In this document: positions 43,410 to 51,529 of the stretch, one piece after another | Layout: each line of letters begins with the position of its first letter | How positions within the stretch are numbered: position 1 is the first letter of the stretch | NCBI GenBank assembly: GCA_964436635.1 | Contig: CAYTDM010000009.1 | Location: 1 to 64,000 of the forward strand | Source: DASRQK01 sp964436635 | Lineage (GTDB): Bacteria > Bacteroidota > Bacteroidia > Sphingobacteriales > Sphingobacteriaceae | DNA length: 64,000 nt | Direction of reading: 5' to 3' | Notes under the pieces: model-generated | What the model was told of the DNA's origin: nothing | The model's database searches: none | What the model saw: only the letters and a program-made list of their open reading frames with translations | Program-made: the position numbers and the translations under genes

Positions 43410-44345
43410 ATGAAAAACGTTCCAACCATCTTGATGATTCGGCCAGTTAATTTTAGTTTTAATGCTCAAACGGCTGTAAATAATTCTTTTCAAACAGATC
43501 CTACTAAATCGAATAGCGAAGATGCTGCTTTGATTCAGGAACAGGCACTCGATGAATTTGATCAATTTGTATCAGTTTTAACTAAATTTAATGTACCCAT
43601 TAGGGTGATTGAGGATACGGAACAGCCAGTGACTCCAGACAGTATATTTCCGAATAATTGGTTCAGTACACACGATCAAAGTACCGTCGTACTGTATCCC
43701 ATGTTTGCAGAAAATCGGAGACTGGAACGAAAGCCAAGCGTTAAAAATATGTTGGAAAAGAACTATGAAATTAAACTTTGGTATGATTTATCACCATTCG
43801 AAAAGCAGGCGAAATTTTTAGAAGGGACTGGGAGCATGGTGTTAGACAGATTGAACAAGGTTGCTTATGCTTGCGATTCCCCAAGAACAGATGAGGATTT
43901 GTTTTCTGACTTTTGTTCTATGTTCAAATATACCCCAATTTGGTTTCATGCCTATGATCGCGCTGGGGAGCCCATCTACCACACAAATGTCCTGATGTGT
44001 GTAGGAGCGGATTTCGTAGTTATTAATTTAGAAGCGATCCCGAGTGAAGAACAAGCAATGGTTAAGAAGGCGATTGCGAAGAGCAATAAAAAACTAATTC
44101 CTATTTCGCATTCCCAAATGGAGCAATTCGCAGGGAATATGCTGCAAGTAAAAAATCAGCAGGGAGAACAGTTAGTCGTGATGTCTACCCAAGCTTTTCA
44201 AAGTTTAACCGAAGATAAAATCGAATTATTAAGCGAAAAGAACACCATCGTGCACACTCCATTATATACCATTGAAAAATATGGGGGTGGAAGTGCGCGA
44301 TGTATGATGGCAGAAATCTATTTAAATGAAAGAAAAGATACTTAA
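43410..44345 (+). CDS. ctlX: Arginine deiminase-related hydrolase, CtlX type
   Basis: Member of the amidinotransferase/arginine deiminase (pentein) fold. The start ILMIRPVNFSFNAQTAVNNSFQ is the mark of the CtlX (citrulline-utilisation hydrolase) subgroup. Other conserved parts are DSIFPNNWFSTHDQSTVVLYPMFAENRRLERK, FLEGTGSMVLDR, HTNVLMCVG, and the C-terminal YGGGSARCMMAEIYL, which includes the nucleophile Cys (about residue 302). Length 311 is normal. It overlaps the Nudix gene by 20 bp and follows a USP gene by 5 bp. Hydrolysis of citrulline or a related ureido compound is the likely role but is inference. Confidence 0.85.
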   Translation: MKNVPTILMIRPVNFSFNAQTAVNNSFQTDPTKSNSEDAALIQEQALDEFDQFVSVLTKFNVPIRVIEDTEQPVTPDSIFPNNWFSTHDQSTVVLYPMFAENRRLERKPSVKNMLEKNYEIKLWYDLSPFEKQAKFLEGTGSMVLDRLNKVAYACDSPRTDEDLFSDFCSMFKYTPIWFHAYDRAGEPIYHTNVLMCVGADFVVINLEAIPSEEQAMVKKAIAKSNKKLIPISHSQMEQFAGNMLQVKNQQGEQLVVMSTQAFQSLTEDKIELLSEKNTIVHTPLYTIEKYGGGSARCMMAEIYLNERKDT

Positions 44346-44775
44346 TTTCAATATTCGAACCTATGGGTTTTTAGTTAATGATGCACAAGAAGTTTTAATA
44401 AGCCATGAGCGAGAATATGGAATGGAATTCTCGAAATTTCCTGGAGGCGGGGTGGAATTAGGGGAAGGTATTACGGATGCGCTTAAAAGGGAATTCTTGG
44501 AAGAATGTGGAATAGACATTTCGATTTTGCGCCATGTGTACACAACGGAAGAATTTGTTTTATCTGAATTTAATCAGACTCAAGTAATCGCTATTTATTA
44601 TTTGGTTCATGCTGCTGAAAGTGAACTGGCTAAAATAAGCATGGATCCTTTGCCAGCCGTCGTGGAACCTGCACAAGCATTTAAATGGATTTCAATCAAG
44701 GAGCTTGATTCGAAAAGTGACTTGACTTTTGATATTGATAAAAAAAGCTGGCAAGTTTTCCTTGCCAGCTTATAA
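44326..44775 (+). CDS. Nudix hydrolase
   Basis: Small enzyme of 149 residues with an intact Nudix box: G-GVELG-E-GITDALK-REFLEECGI, matching G-x5-E-x7-REUxEExGU, so it should hydrolyse a nucleoside diphosphate linked to another group. Compare the inactive box of the regulator at 1867-2565. Begins inside ctlX (20-bp overlap). Its final codons form a terminator hairpin (44745-44771). Substrate not clear. Confidence 0.9.
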   Translation: MKEKILNFNIRTYGFLVNDAQEVLISHEREYGMEFSKFPGGGVELGEGITDALKREFLEECGIDISILRHVYTTEEFVLSEFNQTQVIAIYYLVHAAESELAKISMDPLPAVVEPAQAFKWISIKELDSKSDLTFDIDKKSWQVFLASL

Positions 44776-44784
44776 TTATTTTTG
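44745..44784 (+). terminator. Terminator overlapping the end of the Nudix gene
   Basis: AAGCTGGCAAG (44745-44755) pairs perfectly with CTTGCCAGCTT (44761-44771); the loop is TTTTC. The stem contains the last codons before the TAA at 44773-44775. The following T-run is weak. Confidence 0.65.
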
Positions 44785-44833
44785 AATTCTTTGGGTTTGT
44801 GTTAAGAATTCTTCGAGTTTCTTATTATTAAAA

Positions 44834-46144
44834 TTAACCTTTATAGTTGAACCACTTGATTAATTCTTTTAAACTCGCTTTTTTGCCATACATTAAAATG
44901 CCGACTCGATAAATTCTGGCGGCTACCCAAGTGGTAAATACAAAGCCAGCGATTAACAACACGAGGGATAAAGCAATTTGCCAATCAGGAACCCCATAAG
45001 GAATGCGCACTAACATCGCGACCGGAGAAGTTAACGGAATCATACTCATCCAAAATGCCAGGGACCCATTTGGGTCATTCACAAGCACCGTAAACGACAT
45101 CATATAAGTAAACAATAACGGCATGGTAATAGGAAACATGAATTGTTGGGTTTCTGTTTCATTGTCCACTGCAGAGCCTACAGCTGCAAATAATGCACTA
45201 TACAGCAAGTAGCCCCCTAAGAAATATAAAATGAAGTAAAAAGCTATGAGTCCCCAATTCAGTGTGCCCATGGCTTCCATAATTTGGTTGCCCATGCCAC
45301 TTCGAGCATTGGATACTTCTTGCATAGACGCACCAATTTGTTGTGCTTCTGCGCCAGAAGAATCCATGAATAATGCTCCAAAAACCATAAACAAGGTGCT
45401 GGAGAACACGATCCACAAGATAAATTGGGTTAATCCAACCAAACCAATTCCAACAATTTTACCTAACATAAGTTGAAATGGTTTTACGGATGAAATAATT
45501 ACTTCTACAATTCTATTTTGCTTTTCTTCAATAATTCCCCGCATGACTTGCGCACCATAAATGAACAATGTCAAATAAATCATTATGGATAATACGATCG
45601 AAATAACCATGGTCGCTGCCGCGCTGCTGTCTCGCTCACCCTCTTGAGTAATTTCTTTCGAAGAAAATTTAATATCCGATTTAATGCTTTGTAAGGTTTC
45701 TAAATCAAAGCCAGCCTCTGCCAATTGATGGCTTCTTAAAATGCTCTCCACATCTGATTCGATGTTGCTTTGCAAGGAAATACTTGCTTTTTGGGAAGAC
45801 AATAATTCGACGGTTTTGCTGGTTATGAAATCCTCTGGAATGATTAGCAAAAACTGATCTTCTTTTCCAGATTTTAATAATTCAGCTTTCTCGTCATCCA
45901 CAGGTTTATCTGAAGGCAAGTAAGTGATTTGTTTGTTTTGGGGCAAATTTTGAGCAACTTTACCACTTGCATCTACCACATGAACCGTAGTGTTATTGTT
46001 CTCAAAAGATGATTTGGATAAGAAAAACATGAGCACCCAAACTCCAATCATTAAAATTGGAACTAAAAAGGTTAAAAGAATAAATGATTTATTCTTAACT
46101 CGGCTTAAATATTCACGTTGAATAATTAAAAATATTTTGTTCAT
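44834..46144 (-). CDS. ABC-2 type transporter permease (NatB-like)
   Basis: Permease of 436 residues. A first helix (about 22-42, SFILLTFLVPILMIGVWVLM) anchors a large extracytoplasmic domain (about 45-175), followed by about six helices: ATMVISIVLSIMIYLTLFIYGAQVMRGIIEEKQNRIVEVIISSVKPFQLMLGKIVGIGLVGLTQF is the conserved ABC-2 core (parts shown). Such sodium/drug exporter-like permeases resemble NatB and YhaP. It follows the ATPase gene by 14 bp on the minus strand, so both form a two-component exporter. The substrate is not clear. Confidence 0.9.
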   Translation of the reverse strand: MNKIFLIIQREYLSRVKNKSFILLTFLVPILMIGVWVLMFFLSKSSFENNNTTVHVVDASGKVAQNLPQNKQITYLPSDKPVDDEKAELLKSGKEDQFLLIIPEDFITSKTVELLSSQKASISLQSNIESDVESILRSHQLAEAGFDLETLQSIKSDIKFSSKEITQEGERDSSAAATMVISIVLSIMIYLTLFIYGAQVMRGIIEEKQNRIVEVIISSVKPFQLMLGKIVGIGLVGLTQFILWIVFSSTLFMVFGALFMDSSGAEAQQIGASMQEVSNARSGMGNQIMEAMGTLNWGLIAFYFILYFLGGYLLYSALFAAVGSAVDNETETQQFMFPITMPLLFTYMMSFTVLVNDPNGSLAFWMSMIPLTSPVAMLVRIPYGVPDWQIALSLVLLIAGFVFTTWVAARIYRVGILMYGKKASLKELIKWFNYKG

Positions 46145-46158
46145 AAAAGGCGTATATT

Positions 46159-47076
46159 TTAGTTAGAATGATGTGCAGTCACTTTTTGTATGAAAATATC
46201 ATTAATCGATGGAATGACTTCATGCAATTCGTGAATTTCGATTATTGGCAATAAGTGGTGTAAGACTTCATTCATACTCTTGTTCTGTTCTAAACGAAGG
46301 GTCAGTTTAACTTGGTCTTCTAAATCATCCACTTTTAACACTTCAAACAACCCTGGCTGGCTTGAAATGCTTGCACCCGGGTTTGCTGCATACGTTAATT
46401 GATAGGTGTTCGACTTATATTGATTTTTAATTTCCTTCACACTGCCTTCAAGAATCTTTTTAGACTTATTAATTAAGACGATGTTATCGCATAACTCTTC
46501 TACCGATTCCATTCTATGCGTAGAAAAGATAATGGTAGCCCCTTGTTTATTTAATGCTAAAATCTCTTCTTTAATGATATTCGCATTTACGGGATCAAAT
46601 CCTGAAAATGGTTCATCTAATATGATAAGTTCTGGTTTGTGCACAACGGTCGCTACAAACTGTACTTTTTGTTGCATACCCTTACTCAAGTCTTCCACCT
46701 TTTTATTCCACCAGGTTTGCATTTCCATTTTTTCAAACCAATGTTTGATTCTTGCCGTAGCTTCTGCTTTTGACAGGCCTTTTAATTGTGCCAAATACAA
46801 CATTTGTTCACCAATGGCCATTTTTTTATATAAACCGCGTTCTTCTGGCAAGTAGCCAATGCGTTCTATATGTTTTGGGCTTAAGAGTTCTCCTCCAAAA
46901 TAAACTTCTCCTGCGTCTGGAGCAGTGATTTGGTTGATGATGCGAATTAAAGAGGTTTTTCCGGCACCATTTGGCCCTAATAATCCAAAAATCTTTCCCT
47001 TTTCAATGTGCATAGAGACGTCATCCAATGCACGATGGGTAGCGTATTGCTTAACAATATTTTTTATTTCTAACAT
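46159..47076 (-). CDS. ABC transporter ATP-binding protein (NatA-like)
   Basis: ATPase of 305 residues. Walker A is GPNGAGKTSLIRIIN at about residue 34, the Q-loop is GYLPEERGLYKKM, the signature DLSKGMQQKVQFVATV, Walker B LIILDEPFSGFDP and switch His STHRMESVEE. The EERGLY motif is typical of the NatA/YhaQ group. The ~80-residue C-terminal extension is also usual there. First gene of a two-gene operon with the permease at 44834-46144. Confidence 0.92.
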   Translation of the reverse strand: MLEIKNIVKQYATHRALDDVSMHIEKGKIFGLLGPNGAGKTSLIRIINQITAPDAGEVYFGGELLSPKHIERIGYLPEERGLYKKMAIGEQMLYLAQLKGLSKAEATARIKHWFEKMEMQTWWNKKVEDLSKGMQQKVQFVATVVHKPELIILDEPFSGFDPVNANIIKEEILALNKQGATIIFSTHRMESVEELCDNIVLINKSKKILEGSVKEIKNQYKSNTYQLTYAANPGASISSQPGLFEVLKVDDLEDQVKLTLRLEQNKSMNEVLHHLLPIIEIHELHEVIPSINDIFIQKVTAHHSN

Positions 47077-47152
47077 AAATAAGAATGGATTTATAATAAG
47101 CCTTTGATGCAGGTATTAGCAATTTGTTACAAATAAACTATTAAAAATTATA

Positions 47153-48604
47153 CTAATTGCCAGCTGATTTTGGGAAGAAATTCGGGTGAAAGTTCACCAA
47201 AAACAGTTCTTGTTTCGCACGAGTCATGGCGGTGTACAACCATTGCAAAAACTCTTTGTCAGCTTGATTTTCACTTAAATACCCTTGATCAATAAATACT
47301 ACATCCCATTGTCCGCCTTGCGCTTTGTGGCAAGTGATGGCCATAGAAAATTTAATTTGCAACGCATTATAATAAGGGTCTTGTAAAATTTTCTCATGAA
47401 TCTCTTTACTGGACAGCCCTTCCTCTCTATAATCCTGCATCACATGGTCATACAAGATTTTTTGTTGATCCTGTGGCAAACTGGGGGTATCTACATATAA
47501 GGTGTCTAATAAAACGCGGCAATGAATCGGTTCCAAATCCTCCATATCTGGAAAATGCAAACTCACATCCGCAAAGCGAAATCCATATTGCTCATGCACA
47601 TTACGTACCCTTCTAATTTCGGCCATATCCCCATTTGCAATAAAAGAGGTGGTGTTTTCGTCATTTTGACCAAGCCAATAATAGTTATTTTTAACGACCA
47701 TAACTTGATCCCCACCACTTAATTCTTCATCACGAAATAGTAATTGATGTCGAATGTGCTTATTATACAAATTTGCATTTTTATTCGACCTACAAATCAC
47801 GATGCTATACTCCATGCCGTATTTATTGTACGCATAGTTCAAGCCTTCAATAAATCGTTCTCCACTTAATTTAAAAATATCCCTAAAAGGAGATAGACGC
47901 AATTGTGGTAAATCCATGGGGTCATTTGTGCCATTTGAATCACTGGATTCATGAATTTTCTGACGGACCAATGTGGCATTGTAAAGAATCCCTGAATCCT
48001 GGGCCTGTCGAACGACCTCTGTTAATTCAATTTGAAGAAATTTACCTCCATATTTTAGGGCTAAGTGCTTTTGATCTAAAGCAGGACTGCTTGTTGAACC
48101 AATAGGAGGAAGCTGCGCCACATCACCTACAAAAAGCAGTTTACAATTTTCTCCTTGTTTGACATAATCGAATACATCCGACAATAAACTTTTCGTGAAG
48201 AAACCAGCTGATCCGTCACTAATCATGGAGGATTCATCAATGATAAACACGGTATTTATATGTTTATTTGGTGCCAAATCAAAATGACTGTCTGGGGAGG
48301 ACGCTTTTTTCTTTCGATATATTTTTCGATGAATCGTAGAAGTAGGGCGATTCGAGTATTGTCTCATTACCTTCGCAGCCCGACCTGTAGGCGCTAATAA
48401 CACCGAAGCCATTCTGTAACGATGAAGTGCGGCGACAAAAGAACTTAATAAGGTGGTTTTACCAGTTCCCGCATATCCTCTTAAAATAAATCCATCATAC
48501 TCTTCAAAATTTGCCATAAAATAGGCCATAGTTTGCATGGCTCCTAATTGTTGCTCAGTTGGAGGCCATGGGAAATTTTGCTGAATATCTTGTACTTTAA
48601 TCAT
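47153..48604 (-). CDS. RecD-like ATP-dependent DNA helicase (Superfamily 1B)
   Basis: Helicase of 483 residues related to RecD/TraA. Walker A is LRGYAGTGKTTLLSSF (about residues 41-56), motif Ia LLAPTGRAAKVM, Walker B VFIIDESSM, motif III LLFVGDVAQLPPIGS, and at the C terminus the UvrD_C_2 part FSMAITCHKAQGGQWDVVFID and YTAMTRAKQELFLV. RecB/RecC are not encoded here, so it acts on its own, perhaps as Dda/PIF1-like repair helicase. The ATG at 48604 is used. A minus-strand -7 box TATCTTTG lies at 48630-48623, overlapping the region of the divergent DUF3822 promoter. Confidence 0.9.
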   Translation of the reverse strand: MIKVQDIQQNFPWPPTEQQLGAMQTMAYFMANFEEYDGFILRGYAGTGKTTLLSSFVAALHRYRMASVLLAPTGRAAKVMRQYSNRPTSTIHRKIYRKKKASSPDSHFDLAPNKHINTVFIIDESSMISDGSAGFFTKSLLSDVFDYVKQGENCKLLFVGDVAQLPPIGSTSSPALDQKHLALKYGGKFLQIELTEVVRQAQDSGILYNATLVRQKIHESSDSNGTNDPMDLPQLRLSPFRDIFKLSGERFIEGLNYAYNKYGMEYSIVICRSNKNANLYNKHIRHQLLFRDEELSGGDQVMVVKNNYYWLGQNDENTTSFIANGDMAEIRRVRNVHEQYGFRFADVSLHFPDMEDLEPIHCRVLLDTLYVDTPSLPQDQQKILYDHVMQDYREEGLSSKEIHEKILQDPYYNALQIKFSMAITCHKAQGGQWDVVFIDQGYLSENQADKEFLQWLYTAMTRAKQELFLVNFHPNFFPKSAGN

Positions 48605-48622
48605 GTTTATGGGGGCGCGTGC

Positions 48623-48671
48623 CAAAGATATTTAAAAACATTTGTCATGTCGAATCTAAAGGTTACTTTTG
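48623..48671. promoter_or_regulatory. Divergent promoters of the helicase and the DUF3822-rsmD-coaD operon
   Basis: Plus strand: TTTG at 48641-48644, 19 bp, TACTTTTG at 48664-48671, which is an exact consensus; its last G lies 5 nt before the DUF3822 ATG. Minus strand: TATCTTTG at 48630-48623, 19 nt before the helicase start, with no good -33. The two promoters overlap, so polymerases may interfere. Confidence 0.7.
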
Positions 48672-48675
48672 TGAT

Positions 48676-49452
48676 ATGGGTACAATTTCTGAAACTTATT
48701 ATACGACCAGTCCAACATTTTCTATAGATCGATTGACGACTTGTAAAGTTCTTTTAGATGGCACTCAAAATCACGAACCAGAGATTGCGATCTATAGTGA
48801 TTCAAATGAGTTATTGCATTTTGGAAATGTTTCCAGCTTTGAAAAAGCGTTTGGCACAAACGTCCTCCCAAACCTATTAAGTGATCAGCTTGTTTTCTTA
48901 GTACCTGTTTTGGATGCTCAAATAGTTCCAAATGAATTGGTGGAAGCTGGAGGCGAGGATCTAGTCGCTAAATTTGTGCTTGACGACGGGGTTACGCCTG
49001 CCAAAACGGCAAAGTGGTCCGAACAGGATGCTCGGTTCGTTTACAGAGAACGATTAGTAAATTTGGCACCCTATGTTAAATTGCATCCTACTGCTTTACG
49101 AATACCTTTTCCTAAAATTTACTTGGAACAGTTAAGAAAAAAATCTCTTAACAGTTCAAGTGTAGTTTATGGGGTACATGTGGGACATGAAAGTGTGTAT
49201 TTAGCGATATTTCAATCTGGAAAATTATATTATTTTAATGAATTTCAAGTGAATAACATCGAGGACTTTAATTATTACTTTATTAAAGTCATGGAGCAGC
49301 TTCCCTCGAACACAACTCATTTTCTTGCTTATCTTTCTGGTGATATTAAGGAAGGAGATGAGCTGCATCAGAGAATTGTTAAATACACGGAAGAAATTTA
49401 TTTTGCAGAAAAACTATCATGCGCATTATTGGCGGTAAACACAAGGGACTAA
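48676..49452 (+). CDS. DUF3822 family protein
   Basis: Conserved Bacteroidota protein of 258 residues. It shows an ASKHA-like layout: FSIDRLTTCKVLLDGTQNHEPEIAIYSD in the first half and VVYGVHVGHESVYLAIFQSGKLYYFNEFQV at about residues 158-187 in the second. The ATG at 48676 is chosen because the -7 box of a consensus promoter ends 5 nt before it; earlier in-frame codons lie inside the promoter. It overlaps rsmD by 34 bp, a strongly coupled arrangement. The function is unknown; linkage to rsmD suggests a housekeeping role. Confidence 0.85.
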   Translation: MGTISETYYTTSPTFSIDRLTTCKVLLDGTQNHEPEIAIYSDSNELLHFGNVSSFEKAFGTNVLPNLLSDQLVFLVPVLDAQIVPNELVEAGGEDLVAKFVLDDGVTPAKTAKWSEQDARFVYRERLVNLAPYVKLHPTALRIPFPKIYLEQLRKKSLNSSSVVYGVHVGHESVYLAIFQSGKLYYFNEFQVNNIEDFNYYFIKVMEQLPSNTTHFLAYLSGDIKEGDELHQRIVKYTEEIYFAEKLSCALLAVNTRD

Positions 49453-49952
49453 GACTAAATCCACCAAATAATTTGCCTGTACGCCCTACGACAGATATGG
49501 CGAAAGAAGCCTTGTTCAATATTTTACCTAATAAAATCACCTTAGAAAACTCAATTGTGCTGGATCTTTTTACCGGTACAGGTGGTATTGCTATCGAATT
49601 GGCATCGCGTGGAGCTTCCTATGTGGATGCAGTCGATATAAGTAATAAATGCGTACGGTACTTGCAAGAGATCAAGAAAAAATTGGAATTGAATGCTCTG
49701 AACGTTAAGAAGGCGAATGTATTTCAATATATCGAGCAATGCGACCAGACCTATGATTTAATTTTTGCAGATCCGCCCTATGATTTGGATAAATTAATTC
49801 AACTACCCAGCCTAATAAAAGAAAAAAAGCTGCTTAATGAAAATGGGTTGTTTGTACTGGAATTTCCTTCGCAAAGACTTTTATTAGAGAATCCTAAACC
49901 AGTAGAGGTGCGTAAATATGGAAATAGCTCCTTTGCATTTTATGAATTTTAA
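49419..49952 (+). CDS. rsmD: 16S rRNA (guanine966-N2)-methyltransferase
   Basis: SAM-dependent enzyme of 177 residues that methylates G966 of 16S rRNA. Start MRIIGGKHKGLRLNPP and RPTTDMAKEALFNIL are the family marks; SAM motif is VLDLFTGTGGIAIELASRGA (about 48-67) and the catalytic motif is LIFADPPYDL (about 115-124). Overlaps the end of the DUF3822 gene and precedes coaD, a common order in Bacteroidota. Confidence 0.95.
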   Translation: MRIIGGKHKGLRLNPPNNLPVRPTTDMAKEALFNILPNKITLENSIVLDLFTGTGGIAIELASRGASYVDAVDISNKCVRYLQEIKKKLELNALNVKKANVFQYIEQCDQTYDLIFADPPYDLDKLIQLPSLIKEKKLLNENGLFVLEFPSQRLLLENPKPVEVRKYGNSSFAFYEF

Positions 49953-49988
49953 GCTACCTTTATCAATAAATCTGAAAATCATAACACA

Positions 49989-50465
49989 TTGAAAAAAACA
50001 GCTGTTTTTCCAGGTTCTTTTGATCCATTTACAAACGCCCACTTAGATTTAGTGGAGCAAGCTTTAAAAGTATTTGATCATATTGTGATTGGAATAGGAG
50101 TCAATTCATCCAAAAAAGGGTTATTTGACACAGATACTCGTTTAAAAATGATTGAGAAAATTTTACAAGCCTATCCATCAGAACGGATTTCAGTGAAATT
50201 TTTCAATGGATTAACCGTGGATTTTTGTAAAAAAGAAAAGGCAACCTTTATATTTCGAGGGATTCGAAGTATTCAGGATTTCGAATCTGAGCGGGCCATT
50301 GCCGAACATAACCGAACCTTGAATCCAGAAATTCAAACAGTTTTCTTTGTGAGTCCAGGAAACTTATCCCACATTTCATCGACCATTATCCGGGAAATTA
50401 TCTTAAATAAAGGCGATGTTAGTGCTTTTGTGCCCAAAGAAATACTTCCTTTCTTAGATCAATAA
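49989..50465 (+). CDS. coaD: Phosphopantetheine adenylyltransferase
   Basis: Penultimate step of coenzyme A synthesis: transfers AMP from ATP to 4'-phosphopantetheine. Nucleotidyltransferase motif GSFDPFTNAHLDLV (HxGH-type T/N-x-x-H) at about 9-22, FRGIRSIQDFESERAIAEHNRTL near 88 and ISSTIIREII near 128. Length 158 is normal. The start is TTG; no in-frame ATG gives the family N terminus. Third gene of the DUF3822-rsmD-coaD group, converging with accA only 5 bp away. Confidence 0.95.
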   Translation: MKKTAVFPGSFDPFTNAHLDLVEQALKVFDHIVIGIGVNSSKKGLFDTDTRLKMIEKILQAYPSERISVKFFNGLTVDFCKKEKATFIFRGIRSIQDFESERAIAEHNRTLNPEIQTVFFVSPGNLSHISSTIIREIILNKGDVSAFVPKEILPFLDQ

Positions 50466-50470
50466 ACTAT

Positions 50471-51427
50471 TTAATTCTCTATCACTACGCCCATTTTCTC
50501 GAACTTATCGATGCGTTCTGTTACGAGTGTGTCAGCGTCTTTTTTCTTTAAATAACTTAAATCTGACAATATTTGTTCTTTCACCGTGGTTGCAATCGCT
50601 TGCAAATCGGTGTGCGCTCCACCCAATGGTTCTTTGATGATGCCATCGATCAAGCCATTGCCTAACATGTCATCCGCTGTTAATTTTAATGCTTCCGCTG
50701 CGCGCTCTTTTTGATCCCAGCTTCTCCATAAAATAGAAGAGCAAGATTCAGGTGAAATTACCGAGTACCAGGTGTGTTCCAGCATGTAAACGCGATCACC
50801 CACACCGATTCCAAGTGCACCTCCAGAAGCTCCTTCACCGATTACAATACAAATAACAGGTACCTTCAATACGGACATTTCCAATAAGTTCCTTGCGATC
50901 GCTTCCCCTTGACCCCGTTCTTCGGCCTCTAAGCCAGGATAAGCACCCATAGTATCGATTAATGTCACAATAGGCTTATTAAATTTCTCAGCCAATTTCA
51001 TCAAACGAAGTGCTTTGCGATAGCCCTCAGGATTCGCCATCCCAAAATTTCTATATTGTCTTTCCTTCGTATTTTTTCCTTTTTGGTGCCCAATAATCAT
51101 CACTGACTGACCATCAATGGAAGCAAACCCACCTACGATCGCCTTATCATCGCGTACGGTACGGTCGCCATGCATTTCAATAAAATCAGTACAGATTTCT
51201 TGAATATAATCCATGGTTTGAGGACGATCTGGATGCCTTGACATTTGGACTTTCTGCCATCCAGTCAAGTTATTATATACTTCTATCTTCGTTGATTCTA
51301 ATTTGCTTTCTAGCTCCACAATAGTAGCACTCATATCCACTTTGGTTTTTTCTGCTACTTGTTTCACTTTTTCGATTTGACTCATTAAGTCAGCAATCGG
51401 TTTTTCAAAATCAAACATTGTTTTCAT
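50471..51427 (-). CDS. accA: Acetyl-CoA carboxylase, carboxyltransferase subunit alpha
   Basis: Partner of AccD (15420-16274 here) in malonyl-CoA formation; distant placement of accA and accD is usual. Start FDFEKPIADLMSQIEKVKQ, then SRHPDRPQTMDYI, GDRTVRDDKAIVGG and GQSVMIIGHQKGKNTKERQYRNFGMANPEGYRKALRLM (parts), DTMGAYPGLEAEERGQGEAIARNL, and IVIGEGASGGALGIG are all typical. ATG at 51427 chosen; a longer TTG start is possible. Length 318 is normal. Confidence 0.96.
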   Translation of the reverse strand: MKTMFDFEKPIADLMSQIEKVKQVAEKTKVDMSATIVELESKLESTKIEVYNNLTGWQKVQMSRHPDRPQTMDYIQEICTDFIEMHGDRTVRDDKAIVGGFASIDGQSVMIIGHQKGKNTKERQYRNFGMANPEGYRKALRLMKLAEKFNKPIVTLIDTMGAYPGLEAEERGQGEAIARNLLEMSVLKVPVICIVIGEGASGGALGIGVGDRVYMLEHTWYSVISPESCSSILWRSWDQKERAAEALKLTADDMLGNGLIDGIIKEPLGGAHTDLQAIATTVKEQILSDLSYLKKKDADTLVTERIDKFEKMGVVIEN

Positions 51428-51529
51428 TCGGCTAAGGTATGAATTTGTCTGGCTTTTCAAAAATTTAAAAGCAATTCCGAAAAAGAAGCATGGCGTACTT
51501 TTTGCTATATTTGTTAAAAATTTATTGAA

